NCBI RefSeq assembly: GCF_031846565.1
Contig: NZ_JAVRHL010000006.1
Location: 39,217-103,216, forward strand
Length of the DNA: 64,000 nucleotides
Direction of reading: 5' to 3'
Source: Tropicimonas_B omnivorans
Lineage (GTDB): Bacteria; Pseudomonadota; Alphaproteobacteria; Rhodobacterales; Rhodobacteraceae
The translations under genes were made by a program, and so were the position numbers. Positions 42,137 through 50,552 of this stretch are shown piece by piece. Position 1 is the first letter of the stretch, and each line of letters begins with the position of its first letter. The notes beneath the pieces were generated by a model that saw nothing but the letters and a program-made list of their open reading frames with translations, ran no database searches and was not told the origin of the DNA.

Positions 42137-42937
42137 ATGCCATACGCATCCGCACTGACGATAGCAGGCTCCGACAGCGGCGGAGGTGCGGGCATTCAAG
42201 CCGATCTGAAGGCTTTTTCCGCACTCGGGGTTTACGGGTCGAGCGCGATCACCGCGATCACGGCACAGAACACCCGAGGCGTTTTCGCCGTCGAGCCTGT
42301 ATCGCCACAGACTGTCTCCGCGCAGATTTCCGCCGTTCTGGATGACATCCAGCCAGGCGCGATCAAGATCGGGATGCTCGCATCGCCGGAGATCGTCGCC
42401 GCCGTCGCTGTGGCGATCGCGGACTATGACGGACCCGTCGTGCTCGACCCCGTCATGGTCGCGAAGTCGGGAGATGCGCTTCTGTCGGAAGACGCCGAAG
42501 CGGCGCTGGTCGAAATGCTGATCCCGCGAGCGCATGTCCTGACGCCGAACCTGCCGGAGGCCGCGCGCCTGCTCGGGCGCGCCCCCGCGCGGGACGCGGA
42601 GGAAACGGTGGGGCAGGGGCTCGCCCTGCTCGATTTCGGGGCGCAGGCTGTCGTGATGAAGGGCGGTCATGCCGACGGGCCGACCTGCATCGATCGGCTG
42701 GTGACGGCGTCCGGTGTAACCACGATGGAGCAGCCGCGGCTCGCCACGCGAAACACGCACGGGACGGGTTGCACCTTGTCCTCGGCCATCGCGGCCGAGC
42801 TTGCGAAGGGAGCGGGCGTCGCGGCGGCCGTGCAGAGGGCACAGGCCTGGCTGCATGGGGCGATCCGTGCGGCAGACCGACTGGACATCGGCAGCGGCCA
42901 CGGCCCCGTCCATCATTTCCACGAGGTCTGGCCGTGA
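42137..42937 (+). CDS. thiD: Hydroxymethylpyrimidine/phosphomethylpyrimidine kinase
   Basis: The 266-residue ribokinase-like enzyme phosphorylates HMP and HMP-P for thiamine synthesis. It has ALTIAGSDSGGGAGIQADLKAF at the N-terminus, VVLDPVMVAKSGDALL, LTPNLPEAARLLG and RNTHGTGCTLSSAIAAELAKG with the catalytic Cys. GGAGG lies 8 bases before the ATG at 42137; the ATG at 42131 is too close. It is the first gene after the TPP riboswitch and overlaps thiO by 4 bases. Confidence 0.96.
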   Translation: MPYASALTIAGSDSGGGAGIQADLKAFSALGVYGSSAITAITAQNTRGVFAVEPVSPQTVSAQISAVLDDIQPGAIKIGMLASPEIVAAVAVAIADYDGPVVLDPVMVAKSGDALLSEDAEAALVEMLIPRAHVLTPNLPEAARLLGRAPARDAEETVGQGLALLDFGAQAVVMKGGHADGPTCIDRLVTASGVTTMEQPRLATRNTHGTGCTLSSAIAAELAKGAGVAAAVQRAQAWLHGAIRAADRLDIGSGHGPVHHFHEVWP

Positions 42938-43902
42938 CGCAGGCACGCGTCATTGGCGGCGGCGTCGCCGGTCTCTGCGTGGCAACGGAGCTGGTCGCGC
43001 GCGGCTGTGAGGTGACGGTCTTCGATCCGTCGCCCCGACCCGGGCCGCATGGCTGTTCGTGGTGGGCCGGCGGGATGCTTGCCCCATTCTGCGAAGGCCA
43101 GACGGCCGAGGAACCCGTCGTCCGGCTGGGCCAGGAGGCTGCCGCCTGGTGGCAGCGGCAGGGCGTGACCGTGCATCGACGGGGAACGCTGGTGCTGGCC
43201 CTCGGACGAGACCGGCGCGAACTGGACCGCTTCGCGCGGCGCGTGCCGGGGCACGAGATGCTCGATCCGGCGGGGCTGGAGCCGGATCTGGAGGGCCGCT
43301 TCGACCGGGCCCTGCATGTCTCTGGCGAGGCGCATCTCGACCCGCGTGCGGCATTGATCCATCTTCGCGACCGGCTGGAGCAGGCCGGTGTCACCTTCAT
43401 CGCTGAGCCCGGTCGCCCACAGGGGCTGACGTTCGATTGTCGCGGGCTGGCGGCGCGGGACGCGCTGCCTGACCTGCGCGGGGTGAAGGGCGAGATGGCG
43501 GTGCTGCATAGCGCCGATATCCGTCTGACCCGACCGGTCCGGCTGCTGCATCCGCGGTACCCACTTTATGTCGTGCCGCGCGCGGATGGGCTGTTCATGC
43601 TGGGCGCCACTCAGATCGAAACCGACGACCGGCGGCGCAGCGTGCGGTCCGTGCTCGAACTGCTGTCGGCGGCCTACGCCTTGCACCCGGCCTTCGGCGA
43701 AGCGGAGCTGGTCGAGATGGGGGCCGACGCGCGGCCTGCCTTCCCCGACAACCTGCCCCGCCTCGTCCAGCGGGGCGAAACGATCCACGTAAACGGCCTG
43801 TTCCGCCACGGCTTCCTGCTGGCGCCCGCCTTGGCGCGGATGGCGGTGGAGGCGGCTTGCGACGGCATCAAACCGGAGTTCTGGCATGAAGATCATGATT
43901 AA
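42934..43902 (+). CDS. thiO: Glycine oxidase ThiO
   Basis: The 322-residue FAD enzyme (ARVIGGGVAGLCVATELVARGCEVTVFDPS; GCSWWAGGMLAPFCEG; HVNGLFRHGFLLAPALARMA) oxidises glycine to the imine needed by ThiG. Its presence in place of ThiH indicates the aerobic route to thiazole. A GTG start at 42934 overlaps the thiD stop (GTGA). The 3' end overlaps thiS by 17 bases. Confidence 0.93.
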   Translation: MTQARVIGGGVAGLCVATELVARGCEVTVFDPSPRPGPHGCSWWAGGMLAPFCEGQTAEEPVVRLGQEAAAWWQRQGVTVHRRGTLVLALGRDRRELDRFARRVPGHEMLDPAGLEPDLEGRFDRALHVSGEAHLDPRAALIHLRDRLEQAGVTFIAEPGRPQGLTFDCRGLAARDALPDLRGVKGEMAVLHSADIRLTRPVRLLHPRYPLYVVPRADGLFMLGATQIETDDRRRSVRSVLELLSAAYALHPAFGEAELVEMGADARPAFPDNLPRLVQRGETIHVNGLFRHGFLLAPALARMAVEAACDGIKPEFWHEDHD

Positions 43903-44083
43903 CGGCACACCGACCGAAACGCGGGCGGAGACGCTCGCCGCGGTCCTCGAGGAACTCGGCTTTGGCGACGCCAAGGTCGCTACCGCCGTCAACGAAGACT
44001 TCGTCCCGGCCGCACAGCGCGGGCAGGTGTCGCTGGCACCCGGCGATCGGGTCGAGATCGTCACTCCCCGGCAGGGAGGCTGA
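43886..44083 (+). CDS. thiS: Sulfur carrier protein ThiS
   Basis: This 65-residue ubiquitin-like protein (MKIMINGTPTETRAETLAAVLEELG) ends in Gly-Gly (VEIVTPRQGG), the site of adenylation by ThiF and thiocarboxylate formation. The size and C-terminus are diagnostic. It is tightly packed between thiO and thiG. Confidence 0.95.
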   Translation: MKIMINGTPTETRAETLAAVLEELGFGDAKVATAVNEDFVPAAQRGQVSLAPGDRVEIVTPRQGG

Positions 44084-44084
44084 G

Positions 44085-44855
44085 ATGCATCTTTACGGCT
44101 CCGACATAGCATCGCGCCTGATGCTGGGCACCGCGCAATACCCCTCGCCCAGCGTGCTGGCCGAGGCCTTTCGCCGCTCCGGCTCGGGCATCGCCACCGT
44201 TTCAGTGCGCCGCGAGGCAGGCAACGAGCGCGCGGGCGCGGCGTTCTGGGATCTGGTGCGCGACCTCGATGTCGCGCTCCTGCCGAACACGGCGGGCTGC
44301 CATTCCGCGCGCGAGGCGGTCACGACCGCGCAGATGGCGCGCGAGCTTTTCGACACGCCCTGGATCAAGCTGGAGGTCATCGGTCATGCCGACACGCTCC
44401 AGCCCGACCCGTTCGGACTGGTGGAGGCCGCCCGCATCCTGACCGACGAGGGGTTCAAGGTCTTTCCCTACACGACCGAGGACGTGGTGCTTGCCGGGCG
44501 CCTGCTCGACGCTGGATGCGAAGTGCTGATGCCTTGGGGCGCGCCGATCGGCACGGGGCTGGGGCTGACCAATATCTACGGCCTCCGCACGCTCAGGGCG
44601 CAGTTCCCCGAGGTGCCGATGGTCGTGGATGCCGGGCTCGGCCTGCCCAGCCAGGCGGCGATGGCGATGGAGATGGGGTTCGACGCGGTGCTGCTGAACA
44701 CCGCCGTCGCAAGGGCCGGCGATCCCGCCGCGATGGCAGAGGGGTTCGCCCGCGCGGTCGAGGCCGGACGGCTCGCCTTCGAGGCCGACCCGATGGAGCC
44801 GCGCGACATGGCGGCCCCCTCGACGCCGCTGATCGGAAAGGCGTTCCTCGAATGA
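44085..44855 (+). CDS. thiG: Thiazole synthase ThiG
   Basis: The 256-residue TIM-barrel enzyme makes the thiazole ring from deoxyxylulose phosphate, dehydroglycine and ThiS thiocarboxylate. SRLMLGTAQYPSPSVLAEAFRRSG, the Schiff-base Lys in WIKLEVIGHADTLQPDP, CEVLMPWGAPIGTGLGL and VVDAGLGLPSQAAMAMEMG are clear. It starts two bases after thiS and ends in an ATGA overlap with thiE. Confidence 0.96.
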   Translation: MHLYGSDIASRLMLGTAQYPSPSVLAEAFRRSGSGIATVSVRREAGNERAGAAFWDLVRDLDVALLPNTAGCHSAREAVTTAQMARELFDTPWIKLEVIGHADTLQPDPFGLVEAARILTDEGFKVFPYTTEDVVLAGRLLDAGCEVLMPWGAPIGTGLGLTNIYGLRTLRAQFPEVPMVVDAGLGLPSQAAMAMEMGFDAVLLNTAVARAGDPAAMAEGFARAVEAGRLAFEADPMEPRDMAAPSTPLIGKAFLE

Positions 44856-45448
44856 CCCTCGACCGCTTCTATCCGATCTTCGACAGCGCGGACTGGCTGG
44901 AGCGGATGTTGCCGCTCGGAGTGAAGCTGGTGCAGCTGCGCGCCAAGGATCTGGGCGACGCGGAGTTGAGGGCCCTCGTCAAACGGGCGCAGACGCTCTG
45001 CCGGGCCCACGGCGCCGTGCTGGTGGTCAACGATCATTGGCGGATCGCGATCGACGAGAGCTGCGACTGGGTTCATCTGGGGCAGGAAGACCTCGACACC
45101 GCCGATCTGTCCGCCATCCGTCGCGCCGGGCTGAAACTGGGCATCAGCACCCACGATCATGCCGAACTCGACCGCGCCCTGTCGCTCGCGCCCGACTATG
45201 TCGCGCTGGGGCCGGTCTACCCGACCATCCTCAAGAAGATGAAATGGGAGCGGCAGGGGTTGGAACGGGTCACGGAATGGAAACGCCTGATCGGTGAGCT
45301 GCCTCTCGTGGCCATCGGGGGGATGACCGTCGACCGCGCCGACGGCGCCTTCGCGGCCGGTGCGGACATCGTCTCGGCGGTCACGGACATCACCTTGAAC
45401 GATGATCCGGAGGGCCGTCTGCGCCACTGGATCGAGGTGACGCGATGA
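44852..45448 (+). CDS. thiE: Thiamine phosphate synthase ThiE
   Basis: The 198-residue TIM-barrel enzyme couples HMP-PP with thiazole phosphate. It has VKLVQLRAKDLGDAELRAL, LVVNDHWRIAIDESCDWVHLGQEDL, LGISTHDHAELDRAL and YVALGPVYPTILKK. It is slightly short but has all core motifs. It is coupled to thiG before it and thiF after it by 4-base overlaps. Confidence 0.93.
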   Translation: MTLDRFYPIFDSADWLERMLPLGVKLVQLRAKDLGDAELRALVKRAQTLCRAHGAVLVVNDHWRIAIDESCDWVHLGQEDLDTADLSAIRRAGLKLGISTHDHAELDRALSLAPDYVALGPVYPTILKKMKWERQGLERVTEWKRLIGELPLVAIGGMTVDRADGAFAAGADIVSAVTDITLNDDPEGRLRHWIEVTR

Positions 45449-46428
45449 GCCGGTATGCCCGGCAGATCGCTGTTCCGGGCCTCGGGCCGGCGGGTCACGA
45501 GCGATTGCGGCGCGCGCGCGTCCTTATCGTCGGGGCCGGAGGGCTTGCGGCGCCGGTGCTGCAATATCTCGGCGGCGCGGGCGTCGGGCACATCCGGCTG
45601 GCCGATCCCGACCGGGTGGAGGAGACCAACCTCCATCGCCAGACGCTGTTCAGGGAGGCCGATATCGGCCGACCCAAGGCCCAGGCGGCGGCAGCGGCGC
45701 TCACCGCGCTCAACCCCGACCCCAAAGTCGAACCCGTCGTCGCGGCCCTGGACCCGTCCAATGCCGCCTCGCTCTGCGCCGATGTCGATCTGGTCCTCGA
45801 CTGTGCCGACAGCTTCGCGGCAAGCTACGTCCTGTCGGATACGTGCCTCGCCGCCGGGCTGCCGCTGGTCAGCGCTTCGGTGATCGGGCTGGAAGGCTAC
45901 GCCGGCGCGTTCTGCGGCGAGGCTCCCAGCCTGAGGGCGGTCTTCCCGGATCTGCCTCACCGCCTCGGCTCTTGCGCCGAGGACGGCGTTCTGGGGCCGG
46001 TCGTGGGGGTTATCGGCGCTCTTCAAGCGCAGATGGCGGTCGCGCTTCTGGCGCGGATCGACCCCTCGCCGTCGGGTCAGCTTGTCACCTTCGATGCGAG
46101 ATCCTTCCGGTTCGGCGGCTTCCGCTTCCTCGGTGCGCCCGAGCCCGAGCGGCAGCCCCGCTTCCTCGCCCAGACCGAGATTGCAGACAGCGATTTCCTC
46201 ATCGACCTGCGCGGTGAAGACGAGGCCCCGCTGGTCCGCCCCGCCGCCCACCGCCTGACCGCCACCGCACTCGGGCCGGACGGACCTGTGCCCGCCCCCG
46301 GCCAACGCGCCGTGCTCTGCTGCCGGTCGGGCCTGCGCGCCTGGACGGCCGCCGAACGGCTCGCCTCCGTCTGGGACGGAGACATCTACCTCGTCGCCCT
46401 CGGCGACCAAACCGGAGAGACTTCATGA
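45445..46428 (+). CDS. thiF: ThiF adenylyltransferase fused to a rhodanese domain
   Basis: The 327-residue protein adenylates the ThiS C-terminus. The E1-like part has RVLIVGAGGLAAPVLQYLGGAGVGHIRLADPDRVEETNLHRQTLF and SCAEDGVLGPVVGVIGALQAQ. The two Cys pairs that hold zinc in most relatives are absent; the expected places read SLRAVFPDLP and RSFRFGGFRF. Residues about 240-327 form a rhodanese-like domain with LCCRSGLRAW, whose Cys could carry the persulfide. The fusion would combine activation and sulfur delivery. Confidence 0.88.
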   Translation: MSRYARQIAVPGLGPAGHERLRRARVLIVGAGGLAAPVLQYLGGAGVGHIRLADPDRVEETNLHRQTLFREADIGRPKAQAAAAALTALNPDPKVEPVVAALDPSNAASLCADVDLVLDCADSFAASYVLSDTCLAAGLPLVSASVIGLEGYAGAFCGEAPSLRAVFPDLPHRLGSCAEDGVLGPVVGVIGALQAQMAVALLARIDPSPSGQLVTFDARSFRFGGFRFLGAPEPERQPRFLAQTEIADSDFLIDLRGEDEAPLVRPAAHRLTATALGPDGPVPAPGQRAVLCCRSGLRAWTAAERLASVWDGDIYLVALGDQTGETS

Positions 46429-47360
46429 AAACCTCCCTGACCGCTCTCTTTCTTCTCGCTGCCCCGCCCGCACTCGCGCAGGACCAGATGAGCGTGATGC
46501 TCGACTGGTTCGTGAACCCCGATCACGGGCCGATCATCGTCGCTCAGGAAGAGGGCTACTTTGCCGAGGTCGATCTGGAGGTCGAGATCATCGCCCCCGC
46601 CAACCCCGTCGATCCGCCCAAGATGGTCGCCGCCGGGGCCGCCGATCTCGCGATTTCCTATCAGCCGCAGCTGCATCTTCAGGTGGCCGAGGGCATGCCC
46701 CTGATCCGGGTGGGCACACTGGTCGCGACGCCGCTCAATTGCCTGCTGGTGCTGGCGGACGGCCCGATCGAGGACATCGCGGACCTGAAAGGCCGCAAGG
46801 TCGGCTTCTCCGTCTCCGGTTTCGAGGAGGCGCTGCTGTCGGCGATGCTCGGGCAGGCGGGTCTCGAAACCGCAGACATCGACCTGATCAACGTCAACTG
46901 GTCGCTCTCGCCCGCGCTGATGTCGGGCCAGGTCGATGCGGTGATCGGCGCGTTCCGGAATTTCGAGCTCAACCAGATGGATATCGAGGGCGTGCCCGGC
47001 CGGTGCTTCTACCCCGAGGCCGAAGGCGTGCCGACCTATGACGAGCTGATCTACATCGCCAACCCCGAAACGATGGACGCGGAGATGATCCGCCGTTTTC
47101 TCGCCGCGACCGAGAAAGCGACGCAGTTCATCATCAACCATCCGCAGGAAAGCTGGGAGGTCTTCTCCTCGACCTCGGCGGAATTGCAGGACGAATTGAA
47201 CGAGCGCGCCTGGGCCGACACCCTCCCGCGCTTCGCACTTCGCCCGGAAGCGCTGGATGCGGGCCGCTACGAGCGTTTCGAGAGCTTCCTCGCCGAGGCC
47301 GGTCTGCTCGAAGGGACGCGTCCCGTCTCGGAACTCGCGGTCGATCTGGGCGCGCAATGA
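46425..47360 (+). CDS. thiY: HMP-precursor ABC transporter substrate-binding protein
   Basis: The 311-residue periplasmic protein has a signal peptide (MKTSLTALFLLAAPPALAQ) and a THI5/NMT1-like domain: VMLDWFVNPDHGPIIVAQEEGYF, MVAAGAADLAISYQPQLHLQVAEG and LKGRKVGFSVSGFEEALL. The family binds formylaminopyrimidine, a thiamine breakdown product, for salvage. It is encoded between thiF and tenA, and its permease and ATPase follow. Confidence 0.9.
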   Translation: MKTSLTALFLLAAPPALAQDQMSVMLDWFVNPDHGPIIVAQEEGYFAEVDLEVEIIAPANPVDPPKMVAAGAADLAISYQPQLHLQVAEGMPLIRVGTLVATPLNCLLVLADGPIEDIADLKGRKVGFSVSGFEEALLSAMLGQAGLETADIDLINVNWSLSPALMSGQVDAVIGAFRNFELNQMDIEGVPGRCFYPEAEGVPTYDELIYIANPETMDAEMIRRFLAATEKATQFIINHPQESWEVFSSTSAELQDELNERAWADTLPRFALRPEALDAGRYERFESFLAEAGLLEGTRPVSELAVDLGAQ

Positions 47361-48028
47361 GTTACGGGGCGATCTTTCCCATGTGGCAGGCGGCTGCAGG
47401 GAAGACGTGGATCGAATACACCCGCCATGCCTTCGTAGAGGGATTGGGTGACGGCACGCTGCCGCGCGAGGCGTTCCTGCGCTACCTGGTGCAGGACTAC
47501 GTCTTCCTCATCCACTTCTCCCGCGCCTGGGCCCTGGCCGTCACCAAGGCCGAGACGCCTGAGGAGATGCGCGTCTGCGCCGCCACGGTCCACGCTCTGC
47601 TGGACGTGGAGTTGCGTCTGCACATCGAGACCTGCGCGGCAGAAGGCATCCCGGAGGAGCAGCTCTTCGCCGCCCGTGAAGCGCCGCAGAACCTAGCCTA
47701 TACGCGCTACGTGCTCGATGCCGGGCATTCCGGCGATTTTCTCGATCTGATGGCGGCGCTCGCCCCTTGCGTGCTCGGCTACGGCGAGATCGGAACGCGG
47801 CTGGCAGCCGAGACGGGCGAGACACCCTATGCCGACTGGATCGCGACCTATGCCGGTGCCGACTATCAGCGCACCTGTCGCGAGGTCGGCACCCTGATCG
47901 ACGCGGCGACCGCACGACGCCTCGGAGAGGCGCCCCAGAGCTCTCCCCGCTGGCCCCGCCTTTGCGCTCGCTTCGAGGTGGCGACCCGGCTCGAGGTCGA
48001 CTTCTGGGGCATGGGTCTGTCGGCATGA
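47357..48028 (+). CDS. tenA: Aminopyrimidine aminohydrolase TenA
   Basis: The 223-residue helical enzyme has LRYLVQDYVFLIHFSRAWALAV, ETCAAEGIPEEQL and the catalytic Cys in AALAPCVLGYGEIG. It hydrolyses aminomethyl-pyrimidine to HMP, completing salvage of material imported by ThiXYZ. Coupled to thiY and thiZ by 4-base overlaps. Some TenA proteins lack the active Cys; this one keeps it. Confidence 0.93.
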   Translation: MSYGAIFPMWQAAAGKTWIEYTRHAFVEGLGDGTLPREAFLRYLVQDYVFLIHFSRAWALAVTKAETPEEMRVCAATVHALLDVELRLHIETCAAEGIPEEQLFAAREAPQNLAYTRYVLDAGHSGDFLDLMAALAPCVLGYGEIGTRLAAETGETPYADWIATYAGADYQRTCREVGTLIDAATARRLGEAPQSSPRWPRLCARFEVATRLEVDFWGMGLSA

Positions 48029-48750
48029 ACCGCCCGCCCGCGCTACGTCTGGCCGGGAGCGCGGCGATCGGGGGCGGGACGATCTTCGGCCCGCTCGCGC
48101 TCGAGGCCCCAGCCGGGGAATGGACCTGCCTGCTCGGGCCCTCGGGCGTGGGCAAGTCGACCGTGCTTCGTCTGCTCGCCGGGCTCCGCGACGAGGTCCT
48201 CTTCGCGGGTGAGGCGGTTGCGGGCGACGGCGAAGCGCTGTCCGGGCGTGTGGCGCTGATGGGGCAGACCGACCTGTTGATGCCCTGGCTGAACGTGACC
48301 GCCAATGTCACTCTGGGCGCCCGCCTGCGGGGCCGGAAGGAGCAAAGAGACCGGGCGCTGGAGGTGCTGGAGCGCGTGGGGCTGTCCAGCCATGCCGCCA
48401 AGCGGCCGACCGCGCTCTCAGGCGGACAGAGGCAGCGGGTCGCGCTGGCCCGCACGCTGATGGAGGACAGGCCGGTCGTGCTGCTGGACGAGCCCTTCTC
48501 GGCCCTCGACGCGCGGTCGCGGGCCCTGATGCAGGATCTCGCGGCGGACCTGCTGGCCGGGCGCACCGTGCTGCATGTCACCCACGACACCGCCGAGGCC
48601 GCGCGGCTCGGGCACCATGTCCTTCTGATGAGGGATGGCGGGATCACCTCGGTGACCCCGCCACCCGGCCCGATACCGCGCCGCTATGATGCGCCCGAGA
48701 CGCTCGACTTCCAGGGACGCCTGCTGCGCATGCTCATGGAGCCCGGATGA
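48025..48750 (+). CDS. thiZ: HMP-precursor ABC transporter ATPase
   Basis: The 241-residue ATPase has Walker A LLGPSGVGKST, signature TALSGGQRQRVALARTL, Walker B VVLLDEPFSALD and the switch His in HVTHDTAEAARL. It resembles the SsuB/TauB/ThiZ type. It lies between tenA and thiX with 4-base overlaps. Confidence 0.92.
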   Translation: MNRPPALRLAGSAAIGGGTIFGPLALEAPAGEWTCLLGPSGVGKSTVLRLLAGLRDEVLFAGEAVAGDGEALSGRVALMGQTDLLMPWLNVTANVTLGARLRGRKEQRDRALEVLERVGLSSHAAKRPTALSGGQRQRVALARTLMEDRPVVLLDEPFSALDARSRALMQDLAADLLAGRTVLHVTHDTAEAARLGHHVLLMRDGGITSVTPPPGPIPRRYDAPETLDFQGRLLRMLMEPG

Positions 48751-49478
48751 CGCGGTCCGTTCGCATCGCCGCCGCAACGCTTCTGGGTCTGGCGATCTGG
48801 CAGGCGGTCGTCACATTGGGCGAGCTTCCACGCTTCATCCTGCCCGGCCCCCATCCTGTCTTCGCGACACTCTGGACCAGCCGTGCGCTGATTGCCGAGC
48901 ACGCGGTCGTGACGGCCACCGAGGTCCTGCTCGGCCTCGGCCTTGGGGCCGGCTTGGGCTTTGCCTCGGCCATCGCACTGGCCGCATCGCCGATCGCGCG
49001 GTCCTTGCTGCGCCCGATGCTCGTCTTCAGCCAGGCGATCCCGGTCTTCGCCCTGGCCCCGATCCTGACGCTGTGGCTGGGCTACGGGCTTTGGTCAAAG
49101 GTCGCGATGGCGCTGCTGATCATCTATTTCCCGGTCACCTCGGCCTTCTTCGACGCCCTGATGCGGACGCCGCCCGGCTGGCTGGAGCTTGCTCGCGTCA
49201 TGAACGCCACACCTGGCCGCGTCCTCTGGCGGCTCCGCGTGCCGGCCGCGATGCCGGGCTTCGCCTCGGGGTTGCGTCTCGCCGCCGTCTACGCCCCCAT
49301 CGGCGCGATCATCGGCGAATGGGTCGGGGCGTCGCAGGGGCTGGGCTATCTGATGTTGCTGGCGAATGGTCGCGCGAAGATCGACCTGATGTTCGCCGCA
49401 CTGATCGTCCTGGCCGTCCTGACACTGGCCCTGCATGCTGCCGTTGACGCCGTATGCCGACGATTGTGGGATGGCTGA
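48747..49478 (+). CDS. thiX: HMP-precursor ABC transporter permease
   Basis: The 243-residue membrane protein has about six spans and the permease EAA-type loop LMRTPPGWLELARVMNATPGRVLWRLRVPAAMPGFASGLRL. It has GEWVGASQGLGYLMLLANGR near the end, typical of SsuC/ThiX. It is the last gene of the thiamine operon; no clear terminator follows. Confidence 0.92.
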   Translation: MTRSVRIAAATLLGLAIWQAVVTLGELPRFILPGPHPVFATLWTSRALIAEHAVVTATEVLLGLGLGAGLGFASAIALAASPIARSLLRPMLVFSQAIPVFALAPILTLWLGYGLWSKVAMALLIIYFPVTSAFFDALMRTPPGWLELARVMNATPGRVLWRLRVPAAMPGFASGLRLAAVYAPIGAIIGEWVGASQGLGYLMLLANGRAKIDLMFAALIVLAVLTLALHAAVDAVCRRLWDG

Positions 49479-49574
49479 AACGCGCTCCAACTTTGGCTCG
49501 GAAGTTTACGAGACTACTCCGTTTAAGGCGCGATAGACTGGGGCGCGTCTCAGGTTCAGCACTGCCATTCGCTG

Positions 49575-49690
49575 CGCGTGACATGAGTGTCGGCTATGGG
49601 CCGGAAGCGACGGCCGTCGCGGCCCGCCAGGTGTTCGGTCGCTGCGCCGCCGCATGTCAGCTTGGAGGCCTACTGCGACATTCTTCGAAC
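49575..49690. repeat. Intergenic repeat, copy 1
   Basis: The segment GGGCCGGAAGCGACGGCCGT, followed by CGCGGCCCGCC and ending about 80 bases later in GCGACATTC, resembles blocks near 51890-51975 and 53060-53165. All three are between genes. This suggests a degenerate, non-coding, family-specific repeat. Confidence 0.5.
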
Positions 49691-49699
49691 TCATCCGTC

Positions 49700-50407
49700 C
49701 TAACGAACGTCGTTCTCGGACGCGATCTTCTGCATTAGCTCGGCCGTCTCTTTCAGCCGTGATGCTGTGAGACGACTGCTGGGGCCAGCCAGACCGAAGC
49801 CCGCGCGGATCTCGCCCTCGTCGCGCCAAGGCATTGCGATGCAGTTGAGGCCGGGCATCCAGTTCTCGTGGTCAAGAGCATAGCCGCGTTCAGCGATGGC
49901 GTCGATCTCGGCCGCGATGCCGGGGCCGATCCGGTCGGCATGTGTATCGAACATCCGTTTGCGTATCGCGGGGATGAAGGCAAGGAACAGAAGGCCGATG
50001 GCGGAGCCCGCCATGGGTTCGCGGTGCCCGCGCTGGCTCGCCGCCTTGAGGGCCCGCCTGCTTTCGATCGCGTCGAGAAAGTAGACCTCATCACCCGAGG
50101 GCACGGCGAGGAACACGGTCTCGGAGGTTTCGGCGGCCATGGCCTCCAGCGCGGGGCGCAGGCGATGGCGAAGGGCGTCGTCGTCTCCCACGACGCGGGC
50201 GAGGTTCAAAATCCTGTCGCCGAGATGGTAGCGCGTGTCGCCGGCGCGGCGGCGCACGTAGCCGGCCGTTTGCAACGTCTTGAGAATGTTATGCGCCGTC
50301 GTCGTTTTGAGCCCCGAGGCGGCGGCGATGGCGTTCAGATGCGCGGCCCCCCCCGCATGGGCGATCGAGTCGAGTATATCGGTGGCGCGCACGACGGATT
50401 GGACCAT
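49700..50407 (-). CDS. IclR-family transcriptional regulator
   Basis: The 235-residue protein has an N-terminal winged helix (SVVRATDILDSIAHAGGAAHLNAIAAASGLKTTTAHNILKTLQTAGYV) and the IclR effector domain (ETVFLAVPSGDEVYFLDAIES; GSAIGLLFLAFIPA; WMPGLNCIAMPWRDEGEIRAGFGLAGP). It is divergent from the oxygenase-like cluster at 50553 and probably controls it. Confidence 0.92.
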   Translation of the reverse strand: MVQSVVRATDILDSIAHAGGAAHLNAIAAASGLKTTTAHNILKTLQTAGYVRRRAGDTRYHLGDRILNLARVVGDDDALRHRLRPALEAMAAETSETVFLAVPSGDEVYFLDAIESRRALKAASQRGHREPMAGSAIGLLFLAFIPAIRKRMFDTHADRIGPGIAAEIDAIAERGYALDHENWMPGLNCIAMPWRDEGEIRAGFGLAGPSSRLTASRLKETAELMQKIASENDVR

Positions 50408-50421
50408 GATTTGCCCCTAAG

Positions 50422-50481
50422 TTCATTAATGATGAATAATATTCCGGTAAGCTCATTTTTCTACGTTCTTGCATGAATAAT
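50422..50481. promoter_or_regulatory. Putative IclR operator region
   Basis: TTCAT and ATGAA (50422-50436) form inverted arms around five bases. ATGAATAAT occurs twice (50432-50440 and 50473-50481), 41 bp apart, about four helical turns. The sites lie between the IclR gene and the divergent cluster. Confidence 0.5.
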
Positions 50482-50552
50482 TAGGAACGCCCGGCAAACC
50501 GTTCCGTTGTCCTGCCGAATACCGCGATGCGGCAACGACGATGGAGACAATC

